Positions 20,869 through 34,308 of a stretch of DNA of 64,000 nucleotides are shown here, in pieces. Within the stretch, counting starts at the first letter, position 1. Every line of letters starts with the position of its first letter. The translations under genes and the position numbers were made by a program. The notes beneath the pieces were generated by a model. The model had not been told where the DNA came from, did not search any database, and saw only the letters and a program-made list of their open reading frames with translations. This stretch comes from Chamaelirium japonicum (lineage: Eukaryota > Streptophyta > Magnoliopsida > Liliales > Melanthiaceae), in contig OX393555.1 in assembly GCA_947650365.1 (NCBI GenBank), positions 80,667,995 to 80,731,994 on the forward strand, read 5' to 3'.

Positions 20869-23279
20869 AAGTGGAGTTTTGGAATTTAGATTTATTCTTA
20901 CTTTACACCTATACCTATGGCCAATGGACTCGAGCAGGACTTCTTCTCTTTTCTTTTTTTGTTTATCTCTCCATTCTCTTCTCTTTTCCTCTCTCTCTTC
21001 TGTTTTCGTTTCTCTCTTCGTTTTCTTGTGACTGGTCGAGTGGGCTCGATATGTTCGTACTAATAACGTATTGTGAAATGGGAGAAAGATAAAGCCGTCA
21101 AATGTGCCCCACCCTAAAGGGGTCGTATAAATATTGAGAAGTAAAGTTTTGGAATTTTGATTCCTTCTAACTTCACACCTATACCCGTGGCCAATGGACT
21201 GGAGCAGGACTTCTTCTCTTTTCTCTTTTTGTTTATCTCTCCGTTCTCTTCTCTCTTCTTCTCTCTCTTCTATCTTTATTTCTTTCTCTGCTTTCTTGTG
21301 ACTGGTCGGCTAGGATAGACATGTTCATGCTGATAACGTATTGTGAGATGGAAGAAATAGAGAGATGTCAAATATGCCCCACACTAAAGGGGTCATATAA
21401 ATATTAAGAAGTAGAGTTTTGAAATTTAGATTCCTTCTTACTTCATGTCTATAACCGTGGCTAATGGACTGGAGCAGGACTTCTTTTCTCTTCTCTTATT
21501 ATTTATTTCTCCGTTCTCTTCTCTCTTCTCCTCTTTCTTCTGTCTTCGTTTCTCTTTTCATTTTATTGTGACTGGTCAGCTGAGCTTGACATGTTCATGC
21601 TGATAACATGTTATGAGATGGGATAAAGAGAGAGTTATCACGGGTATAGGTGTGAAGTAAGAAAGAATCTAAATTCCAAAACTCCACTTCTCATTAATAT
21701 AATTAAATCTCTTCGTTCTCTTCTATCTTCTTCCATGGATTAGGGTTTTCCATATATTGCTTAGACCCTAAGTATGCTTACCCTATAAATAATATACGAC
21801 CTCTTTAGGGTAGGGCACATTTGACGGCTCTCTCTTTTTCCTATCTCACAATACTTACCCTATAAATTATATATGACCCATTTAGGGTGGGGCATGTTTG
21901 ACGGCTTTCTCTTTCTCCCATCACACAATACGCTATCAGCACGAACATGTCGTGCCCAACTGACCAGTCGGAAGAAAATGGAGAGAAACAAAGACAGAAT
22001 TGGAGTTTTGGAATTTAGCTTCTTTCTTACTTCACACCTATACCCGTGGCCAATGGACTGGAGTAGGACTTCTTCTCTCTTCCCTTTTTATTTATCTCTC
22101 CATTCTCTTCTCTCTTCTTCTCTCTCTTCATTGGAGTTTTGTAATTTAGATTCCTTCTGACTTCACACCTATAGTAGTATCTAATGGCCTGGAGCAGGGC
22201 TTCTTCTCTCTTCTCTCTTCGTTTATCTCTCCATTCTCTTCTCTCTTTTCTATCTTCATTTCTCTCTTTGTTTTCTTATGACAGAGAGATAAATAAAGAG
22301 AGAAGAGAGAAGTAATCCTGCTCCAATCCTTTGACCATGGGTATAGGTGTGAAGTAAGAGGGAATCTAAATTCTAAAACTCTACTTCTGTCTTCATGTCT
22401 CTCTTCATTTTCTTATGACTGGTCGGCTAGGCTCAACATGGTCGTGCTGATAATGTGTTATGTGATGGGAGAAAGAGATAGCCGTCAAACGTGCCCCACC
22501 CTAACAGGGTCGTATAAATATTGAGAAGTAGAGTTTTGGAATTTAGATTCATTCTTACTTTACATCTATACCCGTAGCTAATGAACTGGAGTAGGACTTC
22601 TTATCTCTTCTCTCTTCGTTTATCTTTTCGTTCTCTCCTCTTTTCGTTCTCTCTCTTCTATCTTTATTTTTCTCTCTGTTTTCTTATGACTGGTCGGTTG
22701 GGCTCGACATGTTCATGCTGATAACGTGTTGGGAGAAGAGAAAAGAAGAGAGAAGAGAATGGAGAGATAAACAAAGAGAGAAGAGAGAAGAAGTCCTACT
22801 CTAGTCCATTCGCCATGGATATTGGTGTGAAGTAAAAAGGAATCTAAATGCCAAAACTCCACTACTTAATAATATAATTAAATCTCTCCATTCACTTCTC
22901 TCTTTTCCTATGGATTAGGGTTTCCTATAGATTTCTTCTTACTTCACATCTATACCCGTGGCCAATGGACTGGAATAGGTCTTCTTCTATCTCTTCTCTC
23001 TCTATTCTCTTCCCTCTTCTCTTATGGATTTGGGTTTCCCATAGATTACTTAGGCCCTAAGTAAGTTTACCATATGAATAATATATGACCCCTTTAGGGT
23101 GGGGCATATTTGACGACTCTCTCTTTCTCCCATCTCATAATATATTATCAGCACGAACATATCGAACCCAGTCAACCAGTCACAAAAAACGGAGACAGAA
23201 ATGAAGACAGAAGAGGGAGAGAGAAGAAAAGAGAAGAGAACGGAGAGATAAACGAAGAAAGAAGAGAGAAACTCTACTT
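20869..23279. repeat. TRIM units, including a strict 270-bp minus array
   Basis: Minus primer sites at 21055, 21325 and 21595 are spaced exactly 270 bp. Each unit is R-U5 plus internal with no U3. Then a plus site at 21931, minus sites at 22442 and 22713, and a plus site at 23143. Short plus fragments lie at 22,280-22,385 and 22,735-22,935. Confidence 0.75.
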
Positions 23280-23385
23280 CTCAATAATATTATCTCAATG
23301 TTATTATGATTATCATAGTAAATTCTAAAACTCTCTTCGTTTTAATTAAATAATTAATTTATTTAAAAAAATTATAGTAAAATTA
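23280..23385. repeat. Foldback element missing its right arm
   Basis: Left arm 'ctcaataatattatctcaat' (from 23,280), then 'ctaaaactctcttcgtttta' and 'aaattatagtaa', where it stops. It then passes to 'aattaccagcc' and a plus internal unit. Confidence 0.5.
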
Positions 23386-24830
23386 CCAGCCAGAAAAGAG
23401 AAGAAGTCCTGCTCAAGTCTATTAGCCACGGGTATAGGTGTGAAGTAAGAAGAAATCTAAATTTCAAAACTCCACTTCTTAATATTTATACGACCCCTTT
23501 AGGGTGGGGCACGTTTAACGGCTCTCTCTTTCTTCCATATCACAACACATTATCAGTGCAAATATATCGAGCCCAGCCTACCAGTCACAAAAAAATAGAG
23601 AGAGAAACGAAGACAGAAAAAAGAGAAGAAGAGAGAAAATAAAACGGAGAGAGAAACAAAGACAAAAGAGATAGAAAAGAATGAAGAGATAAATGAAAAG
23701 AGAAGAGAGAAGAAGTCATGTTCCAGTCCATTGGCCATGGGTATAGGTGTGAAGTAAGAAGGAATCTAAATTCCAAAACTCAACTTCTTAATATTTATAT
23801 GACCCCTTCAGGGTGGGGCATATTTGACGGCTCTCTCTTTCTCCTATCTCACAACATGTTATCAGCACGAACATGTCAAGCCCAACCAATCAATCACAAG
23901 AAAATGAAGATAGAAATAAGGACAGAAGAGAGAGAAGAAGAGAGAAGAGAATAGAGAGATAAATGAAAGGAGAAGAGAGAAGAAGTCTTGCTCTAGTCTA
24001 TTGGCCACGGGTATAGATGTGAAGTATAAAGGAATCTAAATTCCAAAACTCCACTTCTCAATAATATAATTAATTCTCTCCATTCTCTTATCTATTCTCC
24101 CATGGATTAGGGTTTCCTATAGATTGCTTAGGCCCTAAGTAAGCTTACCCTATAAATAATAAATAATATATGATCCCTTTAGGATGGGGCACGTTTGACG
24201 GCTCTCCTTTTCTCCCATCTCATAATATATTATCAGCACGAATATGTCGAGCTCAGCCGACCAATCGTAAGAAAATGGAAAGAGAAACGAAGATAGAAGT
24301 AGAGTTTGGAATTTAGATTCCTTCTTACTTCACACCTATACCCGTGGTCAAAGGACTGGAGCAGGACTACTTCTCTCTTCATTTATCTCTCCATTCTCCT
24401 TTTTCTTCTTCTTTTTCTTTTGTCTTTTTTTATCTTTCAATTTTCTTTTGACTGGTCGGCTGGGCTTGACATGTTCGTGCTGATAACGTGTTGTGAGATG
24501 GGAGAAAGAGAGATATGTTATACGTGCCCCACCCTAAAGGGCTCGTATAAATATTAAGAAGTAAAGTTTTGGAATTTAGATTCCTTCTTACTTCACACCT
24601 ATATCCGTGGCCAATGAACTAGAGCATGACTTCTTCTCTCTTCGTTTATCTCTCCGTTCTCTTCTCTCTTTTTCTCTCTTTTCTATCTTCGTTTCTTTCT
24701 CTATTTTCTAGTGACTTGTCGGTTGGGCTCGACATGTTCGTGCTGATAACGTATTATGAGGAGAGAGAATAGAACCTAATTAAAATAATTCAAATCTCTC
24801 TAGTTTTAATAATTGAATAGAAGTTTCTCC
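23386..24830. repeat. Plus array followed by minus array
   Basis: Plus primer sites 23548, 23867 and 24228; minus sites 24475 and 24738 (263-bp spacing). The 24,060-24,180 LTR fragment carries a short tandem 'aataataaataata' next to the TATA box. Bases 24,765-24,830 are unassigned AT-rich sequence. Confidence 0.7.
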
Positions 24831-26318
24831 TCATCTTCTCTCTCTTCTGTGGAGTTTTGGAATTTAGATTTCTTATTACATCACACCTATACCCGTAGCC
24901 AATGGACTGGTGCAGGACTTCTTCTCTCTTCGTTTATCTTTCTATTCTCTTCTCTTTTCGTCTCTCTCTCTCTTCTTCTCTTCTCTCTTCTTTTCTCTCT
25001 TTTTTAGAGTTTTGGAATTTAGATTCCTTTTTACTTCATACCTATACCCATGGCCAATGGACTAGAGCAGGACTTCTTATCCCCTTCTCTTTTCATTTAT
25101 CTCTCCGTTCTTTTTTCTCTTCTATATAAATAATTTATTTAAATAATATAATTATTTAATTGAGATAGAAACAAAGACAGAAGAGAAAGAAGAAGAGAGA
25201 AGAGAAAGGAAAGATAAACAAAGAGAGAAAACAGAAGAAGTCCTGCTCTAGTATATTTGCAACGGGTAAAGGTGTGAAGTAAGAACGAATCTAAATTCCA
25301 ATACTACACAGAAGAGAGAGAAAAAGAGAGAAGAGGATAGAGAAATAAACGAAGACAGAAGTAAGTTTTGGAATTTAGATTCTTTCTTACTTTACACCTA
25401 TACCCATGGCCAATGGACTGGAGCATCACTTCTTCTCTCTTTTCTCTTCATTTATCTCTCCTCTTATCTCTTCTTCTCTTTTCTGTGGAGTTTTGGAATT
25501 TAGATTCCTTCTTACTTCACACCTATACCTGTGGCCAATGAATTAGAGCAGGACTTCTTCTCTCTTTTATCTTCATTTATCTCTATGTTCTCTTCTCTCT
25601 TCTTCTCTCTTTTCTGTCTTCGTTTCTCTCTTCATTTTCTTTCGATAAGTCGGCTGGGCTCGACATGTTCGTACTGATAAAGTGTTGTGAGATGGGAGAA
25701 AGACAGAGCCGTCAAACGAGTCCCACCCTAAAGGGGTCGTATAAATATTAAGAAGTAAAGTTTTGGAATTTAGATTCTTTCATACTTCAAAATTTTTTAA
25801 TAATTAAATAATAATTAATTTAATTAAAAAAATTATTCTAATATTACTATGATAATCATAATAACATTGAGATGATACTATTGAGAAATGGAATTTTAGA
25901 ATTTAGATTCCTTCTTACTTTACACTTATACTCGTAGCCAATGGACTGGAGTAGGATTCTTTCTTCGTTTATCTCTTCGTTCTCTTCTTTCTTTTTCTCT
26001 CTCTTCTGTCTTCATTTTTCTCTTAATTTTTTTATGACTGGTCGGCTGGAATCAACATGTTCGTGCTGATAATGTGTTGTGAGATAGGCAAAAAAAAGAG
26101 AATGGAGAGATTTAATAATATTATTAAGAAGTAGAGTTTTGGAATTTAGATTCCTTCTTACATCACACCTATACCCACAGCCAATGGACTAGAGCATGAC
26201 TTCTTCTCTCTTTTTTCTTCGTTTATCTCTTCATTCTCTTCTCTCTCTTCTGTCTTCATTTCTCTCTCTATTTTCTTGTGACTGGTCGGCTGGGCTCGAC
26301 ATGTTTGTGCTGGTAATA
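24831..26318. repeat. Minus TRIM units with tandem internal blocks
   Basis: Two consecutive internal blocks without primer sites (24,840-25,110). A small plus and AT patch lies at 25,120-25,345, then minus sites 25669, 26061 and 26305. A foldback right arm lies at 25,800-25,885. Confidence 0.7.
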
Positions 26319-26497
26319 TATTATGAGATGGGAGAATGAGAGAGCCATCAAACATGCCCCACCCTAAAGGGGTTGTATATTATTTATAGGGCAAGCTTAC
26401 TTAGGGCCTAAGAAATCTATAGGAAACCCTGATCCATGGGAGAGATCCGACGGTTAATGGACGGTGGATATCCATCCGATCGAACGATCACATAACA
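26319..26497 (-). repeat. Complete LTR (~179 bp)
   Basis: Runs from 'tattatgagatgggagaatg' to 'cgaacgatcacataaca'. It is longer than 168 bp because of an extra 'cggttaatgga' near 26,450. TATA complement at 26,381-26,388. The telo-box is decayed to 'aaaccctga'. The adjoining primer-site variant is at 26305-26318. Confidence 0.7.
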
Positions 26498-27270
26498 GTT
26501 GTAATATTTTAAATTTTTATAAAGAAAAATATAAATTATTTTTAAAGCAAAAAAATTCAGGTATGCCTCATCTTCCTTCTTTACTTTCTATTATTTAATT
26601 AATTTAACTAGTTTGATAAATTAAATTTTTAAATAATTAAATAATTATTTAATTATCTATATAATTAAATATATAAATAATTTTAATAATTTATTTATTA
26701 TTTAAATATTAAAATAAATAAATATTTAATTGATTATTTAAAATAATATTAAATTACTTAAAAAAATATTTTATTATCTATATATTCAAAAAATTACATA
26801 ATAAATTATTTTAATTATTATTTAGTTAATTATAAAATTATTTAAAAATTAAATTATATTTTTGATTAATTAAATAATCTATTTAATATATTTCTATACT
26901 AATAAGTTTTTAAATATTTAAATAATTGACTAATTATTTAATTATTTCATAATAATATAATATTTAAAAAAATTTCTAATAAAATAAATTAATAAAGTAA
27001 TGATATAATTAAATAATTATTTTTTTATTTAATAATTTAAATAATTAATAGTTACCTAATTTAATTATTTTATAATATAATAATAATAAATAAATAAAAT
27101 AATAAATTTAATTAAATAAATAGATAATTAAATAAATAAATTAATTAATTATTTTACTAAAATCTTAATTATTATATTATTTAAATTATTAAATTATTTA
27201 ATAATTTAATAAATAATTAATTTAATTAAAATAATTATATTAACATTACTATGAAAATTATAATAACGTT
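26498..27270 (-). repeat. AT-rich segment joined to the minus LTR
   Basis: This is the inverse of the segments at 33,206-34,083 and 38,586-39,499. The pre-LTR block reads 'gtatgcctcatcttccttct' at about 26,562. It ends with the foldback right arm 'ataataacgttgagatgata' at 27,262 and an internal unit. No coding potential is seen. Confidence 0.7.
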
Positions 27271-27989
27271 GAGATGATACTATTGAGAAGTGGAGTTTTG
27301 AAATTTAGATTCCTTTTTACTTCACACCTATACCCGTGGCCAATGGACTGGAGCATGACTTCTTCTCTCTTCATTTATCTCTCCGTTCTTTTCCCTCTTC
27401 TTTTATTTCTTCTGTGGAGTTTTGGAATTTAGATTCTTTCTTACTTCACACTTATACCTGTGGCCAAAGGATTGGAGTAGGACTTCTTCTCTCTCCTCTC
27501 TTCGTTTATCTCTTCATTCTCTTCTCTCTTCTTCTCTGTTCTGTTTTCATTTCTCTCTCCGTTTTCTTATGACTAGTTGGTTGGGCTCGACATATTTATA
27601 CAGATAATATATTATGAGATGGGAGAATGAGAGAGCAGTCAAACGTGCCCCACTCTAAAGGGGTCGTATATTATTTATAGGGTACGCTTACTTAGGGCCT
27701 AAGCAATCTATAGGAAACCCAATTCTATGGGAGAAGAGTGAAAAGAACGGAGAAATTTAATTATATTATTGAGAAGTAGAGTTTTGGAATTTAAATTCCT
27801 TCTTACTTCACACCTAAACCCCTGGCGAATGGACTAGAACAATACTTCTTCTCTCTTCTCTCTTTGTTTATCTCTCCATTCTTTTCTCTCTTCTACTCTC
27901 TCTTCTGTCTTCGTTTCTCTCTCCGTTTTCTTATGACTGGTCGGCTGGGCTCGACATATTAGTGCTGATAACGTGTTATGAGATGGGAG
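27271..27989 (-). repeat. Minus TRIM units
   Basis: Internal blocks, then primer sites 27596-27609 (heavily transition-mutated) and 27960-27973. The second LTR breaks off after 'gagatgggagaatga' into the AT module. Confidence 0.7.
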
Positions 27990-28160
27990 AATGATTATTA
28001 ATTTTATTTATTTCAATTAATATTTTTTAAATATTATAAAGTATATTATTTATTTAAATATTTAAATAGTATCATCTCAACGTTATTATTTAAATATTTA
28101 ATTATAAAATATTACAAAACTATTAAATAATTTATATAAATTTATGAGCATAAAAAATAT
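27990..28160 (-). repeat. AT module of ~180 bp, inverted copy
   Basis: Reverse-complement relative of 18,470-18,648, ending 'tgagcataaaaaatatttta'. It includes 'gtatcatctcaacgttatta', a foldback arm, showing that the AT modules and foldbacks have recombined. Confidence 0.6.
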
Positions 28161-29639
28161 TTTATTTCTCTTCTTCTCTCTTTATTTATTTCTTCTTTCT
28201 CTTCTCTCTCTTCTGTGTTCATTTCTCGCTCTATTTTCTTTTGACTTGTCGGCTGGGCTCGACATGTTCGTGCTATAACGTGTTGATAGAAGAGAGGAGA
28301 GAGAAGAGAGAAAAGAAATGAGAGATAAACGAAGAGACAAGAAGTTCTGCTCCAGTCAATTAGCCACGAGTATAGGTATAAAGTAAAAAGGAATCTAAAT
28401 TTCAAAACTCCACTTCTCAATAATATAATTATATCTCTCCGTTCTCTTCTCTATTCTACTATGGATTAGGGTTTTCTATGGATTGCTTATGCCCAAAGTA
28501 AGCTTACCCTTTAAATAATATACGACCCTTTTAGGGTGGGGAATATTTGACGGCTCTCTATTTCTTCTATTTCATAATACGTTATCAGCACGAACATATC
28601 GAGCCCAGCCGACAAGTCACAAGAAAATAGAGAGAGAAACGAAGGCAGAACAGAAAGAAGAAGAGAGAAGAGAATAAAGAGATAAATAAAGAGAGAAAAA
28701 AGAAGAAGCCCCGCTCCAATACATTGGCCACGGGTATAGGTGTGACGTAAGAAGGAATCTAAATTCTAAACCTTCACTTCTCAATAACATAATTAAATTT
28801 CTCCGTTTTCTTCTCTCTTCTCCCATAGATTAGGGTTTGATATAGATCGATTAGGCACTAACTATGCTACCCTATAAATAATATACGGCCCCTTTAGGGT
28901 AGGGCACGTTTGACGGTTCTCCCTTTCTCCCATCTCACAATACGTTATCAGCACGAATATGTTGAGCCCAGCCAACCAGTCGCAAGAAAACAAAGAGAGA
29001 AAAGAAGACAGAAGAGACATAAGAAGAGAGAGGAGAACAGAGAGATAAATGAAGGGAGAAGAGATAAGATGTCTTACTCTATTCCCTTGACCATGGGTAT
29101 AGGTGTGAAGTAAGAAGGAATCTACATTTCAAAACTCCACTTCTGTCTTCGTTTTTCTCTCCATTTTCTTACGACTGGTCGGCTGGGCTTGACATGTTCG
29201 TGCAGATAACATGTTATGAAATGGGAGAAAGAGAGAGTCATCAAACATACCCCACCCTAAAGAGGTTATATATTATTTATAGGGTAAGCTTACTTAGACC
29301 CTAAGCAATCTATAAGAAACTCTAATTAATCCATGCGAGAAGAGAGAACAGAATGGAGAGATTAATTATATTATTGAGAAGTGGAGTTTTAGAATTTAGA
29401 TTCCTTCTTACTTCACATCTATACCCGTGGCCAATGGACTGCATCAAGACTTCTTCTCTCTTTTCTCTTTATTTATCTCTCTGTCCTCTTCTCTCTTCTT
29501 CTCTATCTTCTGTTATCGTTACTATCTCCGTTTTCTTGTCTCGCCTAGGCACGACATGTTCATGTTGATAACGTGTTGTGAGATGGGAGAAAGAGAGGAC
29601 CATCACATGTGCCGCACCCTAAAGAGGTCATATAAATAT
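28161..29639. repeat. Mixed TRIM units
   Basis: Primer sites: -28268 (one base short), +28580, +28943, -29198, -29560. LTR promoters with TATA near 28,508 and 28,871. No feature other than unit fragments. Confidence 0.7.
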
Positions 29640-32304
29640 TGAGAAGTAGAGTTTTTGAATTTAGATTCCTTCTTACTTTACACCTATACCAGTGGCGAAT
29701 AGACTGAGTAAGACTTCTACTATCTTCTTTCCTCGTTTATCTCTTTATTCTCTTCTTTCTTTTGTCTTCTCTTCTCTTTTAATTAAATAATTATGTTATT
29801 TAATTAAATTATTTAGGTAGAAGAGAGAACAAAACAGAGAGATAAACAAAGAGAGAAGGGGAGAAGAAGTCCTGCTCCAGTCCATTGGCCACGGGTATAG
29901 GTGTGGAGTAAGAAGGAATCTAAATTCCAAAACTCTACAGACGAGAGAGAAGAAGAGAGAAAAAAAGAGAGATGAGAGAGAAGAATAGAGAAGATAACGT
30001 AAAGATAAACAAAAAGAGAAGATAGAAGAAGTTCTGCTCCAATCCATTGGCCACGGGTATAAGTGTGAAGTAATAAGAAATCTAAATTCCAAAACTTCAC
30101 AAAAGAGAGAAAAGATAAGAACAAACTTTATTTAATTATTAAAACTAGAGATATTAATATTATTTTATTTAGGTTCTCTTCTTTCTTCTCACAATACATT
30201 ATCAGTACAAACATGTCGAGCCCAACCAACTAGTCATAAGAAAACGGAGAGAGAAATAAAAACAGAAAAGAGAGAAAAAGAGAGAAAAGAACAAAGAGAT
30301 AAACGAAGAGATAAGAGATTAGAAGTCCTGCTCTCTATTTCCCCCATCTCACAACACATTATCAACACGAACATATCATGCCCAGCTGACTAGTCACAAG
30401 AAAACGGAGAGATAAACAAAGACAAAAGAGAGAAGAGGACAAAAAGATAAACGAAGAGACAATAAAGAAAAAGTCCTGCTCAAGTCCATTGGTCAAGGGT
30501 ATAGGTGTGAAGTAAGAAGGAATCTAAATTCAAAAACTCCATAGAGGAAAGAGAAGAAGAGAGAAGAGAACGAAGAGATAAATAAAGAGAGAAGAGAGAA
30601 GAAGTCCTAATCCAATCCTTTGGCCATGGGTATAGGTGTGAAGTAAGAAGGAACCTAAATTCCAAAACTTCACTTCTGGCCTCGTTTCTCTCTCTGTTTT
30701 CTTACGACTGGTCAGCTGGGCTCGACATATTCGTGTTGATAACGTGTTGTGAGATAAAAGAAAGAGAGAGCGTCAAACGTGCCCCACCCTAAAGGGGTCA
30801 TAAATTATTTATTATTTATAGGGTAAGTATACTTAGGGCCTAAGCAATCTATAGGAAACCCTAATCCATGGGAAAAGTGAGAAGAGAATGGCGAGTGTAA
30901 ATTATATTATTGAGAAGTGGAGTTTTGGAATTTAGATTACTTGTTACTTCACACCTAGACCCGTGGTTAATGGAGTAGAGCAGAACTTTTTCTCTCTTCT
31001 GTCTTCGTTTATCTCTCCGTTCTTTTCTTTCTTGTTTTTTCTCCTCTGCCTTCATTTCTCTCTCCATTTTTTTGTGACTGATCGACTGGGCTCGATATGT
31101 TCATGCTGATAACGTATTGTGAGATAGGAGAAAGAGAGAGACGTCAAATGTGCTCCACCCTAAAGGGGTCGTATAAATATTGAGAAGTTGAGTATTGGAA
31201 TTTATTTTCCTTCTTACTTCATACCTATATCCGTAGCCAATGGCCTGGAGCAGAACTTCTTCTCTCTTCATTTATCTTTTCGTTCTATTCTCTCTTTTTC
31301 TCTCTCTTCTGTCTTCGTTTCTCTCTCCGTTTTCTCTTCTCATTTTTTCCCTCTCTTCTGTATTCGTTTCTCTCTCCGTTTTCTTGTGACTGGTAGGCTG
31401 TGCTCGATATTTCGTGCTGATAACATATTGTGAGGTAGAAGAAAGAAAGATCCATCAAATATGCCCCACCCTAAAGGTGTCATATAAAAATTGAGAAATA
31501 GAGTTTTGTAATTTAGATTACTTCTTACTTTACACATATACTCGTGGCTAATGGACTGGAGCAGGACTTTTTCTCTTTTCGTGCTGATAATATTACTATA
31601 ATTTTTTTAATTAAATTAATCGTTTAATTAAAATAAAGAGAGTTTTGGAATTTACTATGATAATGATAATAACATTGAGATGATACTATTGAGAAGTAGA
31701 GTTTTGGAATTTAGATTCCTTCTTAATTGACACCTATTCCCATGGCGAATGGACTGGAGCATGACTTCTTATCTTTTCACTCTTTATTTATCTTTCTATT
31801 TTCTTCTTATTTTTTCTCTCTTTTGTCTTCGTTTCTCTCTCTGTTTTCTTATGACTGGTAAGCTGGGCTCAACATGTTCGTACTGATAACGTATTGTGAG
31901 TTAGTAGAAAGAGAGAGAGCCGTCAAAGATGCCCCATCCTAAAGGGGTCGTATATTATTTATAGAGTATGCTTACTTAGGGCCTTAGCAATCTATGGGAA
32001 ATCCTAATCTATGGGAAAAGAAAGAAAAGAATGGAGAGACTTAATTATATTATTGAGAAGTAGAGTTTTGGAATTTAGATTCATTCTTACTTCACACCAA
32101 TACCTTTGGGGAGTGGACTGGAGTAAAACTTCTCTCTTCTCTCTTCATTTATCTCTCTGTTCTCTTCTCTCTTCTCACAATACGTTATTAGCACGAACAT
32201 ATCGAGCCCAGCCGACCAGTTAGAAGAAAACGGTGCAAGAAACGAAGACAGAAGAGAGAGAAGAAAAGAGAAGAGAAAGGAGAGATAAATAAAGAGAGAA
32301 GAAG

Positions 32305-32485
32305 AGAAATAAAATATTTTTCGTGCTCATAAATTTATATAAATTATTTAATAATTATGTAATATTTTATAATTAAATAATTAAATAATAATATTGAGAT
32401 GATACTATTTAAATATTTAAAGAAATAATATTCTTTATAATATTTAAAGAAATATTAATTAAAAAAATAAAAAAAATAAGTAATT
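32305..32485 (+). repeat. AT module of ~180 bp
   Basis: Begins 'gaaataaaatatttttcgtg' and ends before 'tttcccatctcacaacacg'. Same position in the unit as 18,470 and 37,675. Confidence 0.65.
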
Positions 32486-33205
32486 TCCCATCTCACAACA
32501 CGTTATCAGCATCAACATGTCGAGCCCAGTAGACCAGTCACCAAAAAACAAAGAGAGAAACGAAGACATAAGAGATAGAAGGAGAGAGAAGAGAACGGAG
32601 AGATAAACAAAGAGAGAAGAGAGAAGAAGTCCTGCTCCAGTCCATTCGCCACGGGTATAGGTGTGAAGTAAGAAGGAATCTAAATTCCAAAACTCTACTT
32701 CTTAATAATATAATTAAATCTCTCTGTTCATTTCTCTTTTCTCCCATTGATTAGGGTTTCCTATAGATTGCTTAGGTATTAAGTAAGCTTACTCTATAAA
32801 TAATATATGACCGCTTTAGGGTGCGGCACATATGATGGCTCTCTTTTTCTCCCATCAGATAATATATTATCCGTACGAACATATCGAGCCCAGCCGACCA
32901 ATTACAAGAAAATGGTGAGAGAAACGAAGACAGAAGAGAGAGAATAAGAAAGAAGAGAACGAAGAGATAAATAAAGAGAAAAAAAATAAGAAGTCCTGTT
33001 CCAGTCCATTCGCCATAGGTATAGGTGTGAAGTAAGAAGGAATCTAAATTCGAAAACTCTATAGAAGAGAAAGAATAAGAGAGAAGAGAACGGAGTGATA
33101 AATGAAGAGAGAAGAGAGAAGAAGTCCTGCTCAAGTCCATTAGCCACGGGTATAGGTTTGAAGTAAGAAAGAATCTAAACTTCAAAACTCCACTTCTCAA
33201 TAGTA

Positions 33206-34083
33206 TCATCTCAACATTATTATGATTATCATAGTAATAATTTTATATATTTTTTTAATTAAATTAATTAATTATTTAATTATTAAATTATTTAAATAAT
33301 TTAATAATTATGTTTTTTGTAAAATATTTACTTTTTTTAACTTATTTAATTATTTAAATTATTTATTTTTGATTATATTATTAAATAATTAAATTATATA
33401 CCGATTTAAATATTTAAATTATTAAATAAAGAAATATAGATTTAATTATATAATTAATTAATTATTTTATTTTATTAGTTATTTCTTAAAATATTATTTT
33501 CTTTTTAAATATTTAAATAATTTGTCAATTATTTAAATATTTAAAAACTTATTTAGTGAAGAAATATATTAAATAGATTATTTATTAAAATAAATAAATA
33601 ATTTAAATATTAAATAATTTTATAGTTAAATAAATAATAATTAAATAACTTATTATATAATTAAATAATTAAATAATTATTTTATTAAATTATAAAATAT
33701 ATATTGAAATTAATAAAAAAATTAGTTATTTAATTAAGTAATAAAATTAAAAATAAATTATATAACTATTTACTTATTATTTAAATAATTAGTTAATTAT
33801 TTGAATATATAAATAATAAAATATTTTTTTAAATAACTTAATATTTTTTGAAGTAATCAAATAAATATTTATTTTATTTTAATATTTAAATAATAAATAA
33901 ATAATTTAAATAATTTAGTTATTTAATTATATAAATAATTAAATATTTATTTAATTATTTAATTTATTAAACTAATTAAATTAATTAAATAATAGGAAGT
34001 AAAGAAGGAATATAAGGTAATATGAATTTTTTATTTTAAAAATAATTTATATTTTTCTTTAAAAAAATTTCAAACATTACAAC
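33206..34083 (+). repeat. AT-rich segment of a full unit
   Basis: Starts directly after 'ccacttctcaatagtatcat' and runs as A/T sequence to 'aggaagtaaagaaggaatat' (about 33,995) and the flank 'caaacattacaac' abutting the LTR. The purine run about 90 bp before the LTR is a possible polypurine primer, but its distance argues against that role. Confidence 0.7.
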
Positions 34084-34308
34084 TGTTCTAAGATCGTTCG
34101 GTGGGATGGCTATCCACCGTCTGATCTCTTCTATGGATTATGGTTTCCTATATATTACTTAGGCCCTAAGTAAGGTTACCCTATATATAATATATAACTC
34201 CTTTTCCATAGATTTCTTAGGCCCTAAGTAAGCTTACTCTATAAATAATATATGACCCTTTTAGGGTGGGACACATTTGATGACTCTTTTTTTTCCCATC
34301 TTATAACA
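34084..34308 (+). repeat. LTR with tandem-duplicated U3/TATA (~225 bp)
   Basis: Starts TGTTCTAAGATCG. A stretch of about 60 bp from 'ttcc..tagatt' through 'cttaggccctaag' to 'tataaataatatat' occurs twice, with TATA-like boxes at 34,182-34,189 (TATATATA) and 34,240-34,247 (TATAAATA). The LTR at 39,500-39,725 has the same duplication, so it predates the 5.3-kb duplication. Confidence 0.75.

Noticed and set aside
32772-33209. Open reading frame of 145 codons on the minus strand, and dozens of similar 60-110 codon frames
   Set aside because: They read the repeat itself: 'EFRFLLTSHLYPWPMDWSRTSSLFSL' type peptides come from the internal block plus pyrimidine tract. Frames overlap in two readings, vary in length between copies, end at random stops and match no family I know.
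33995-34020. Polypurine tract 'aggaagtaaagaaggaatat' as plus-strand primer
   Set aside because: It lies about 65-90 bp before the LTR start, whereas a polypurine primer abuts the LTR. Kept only as a possibility.
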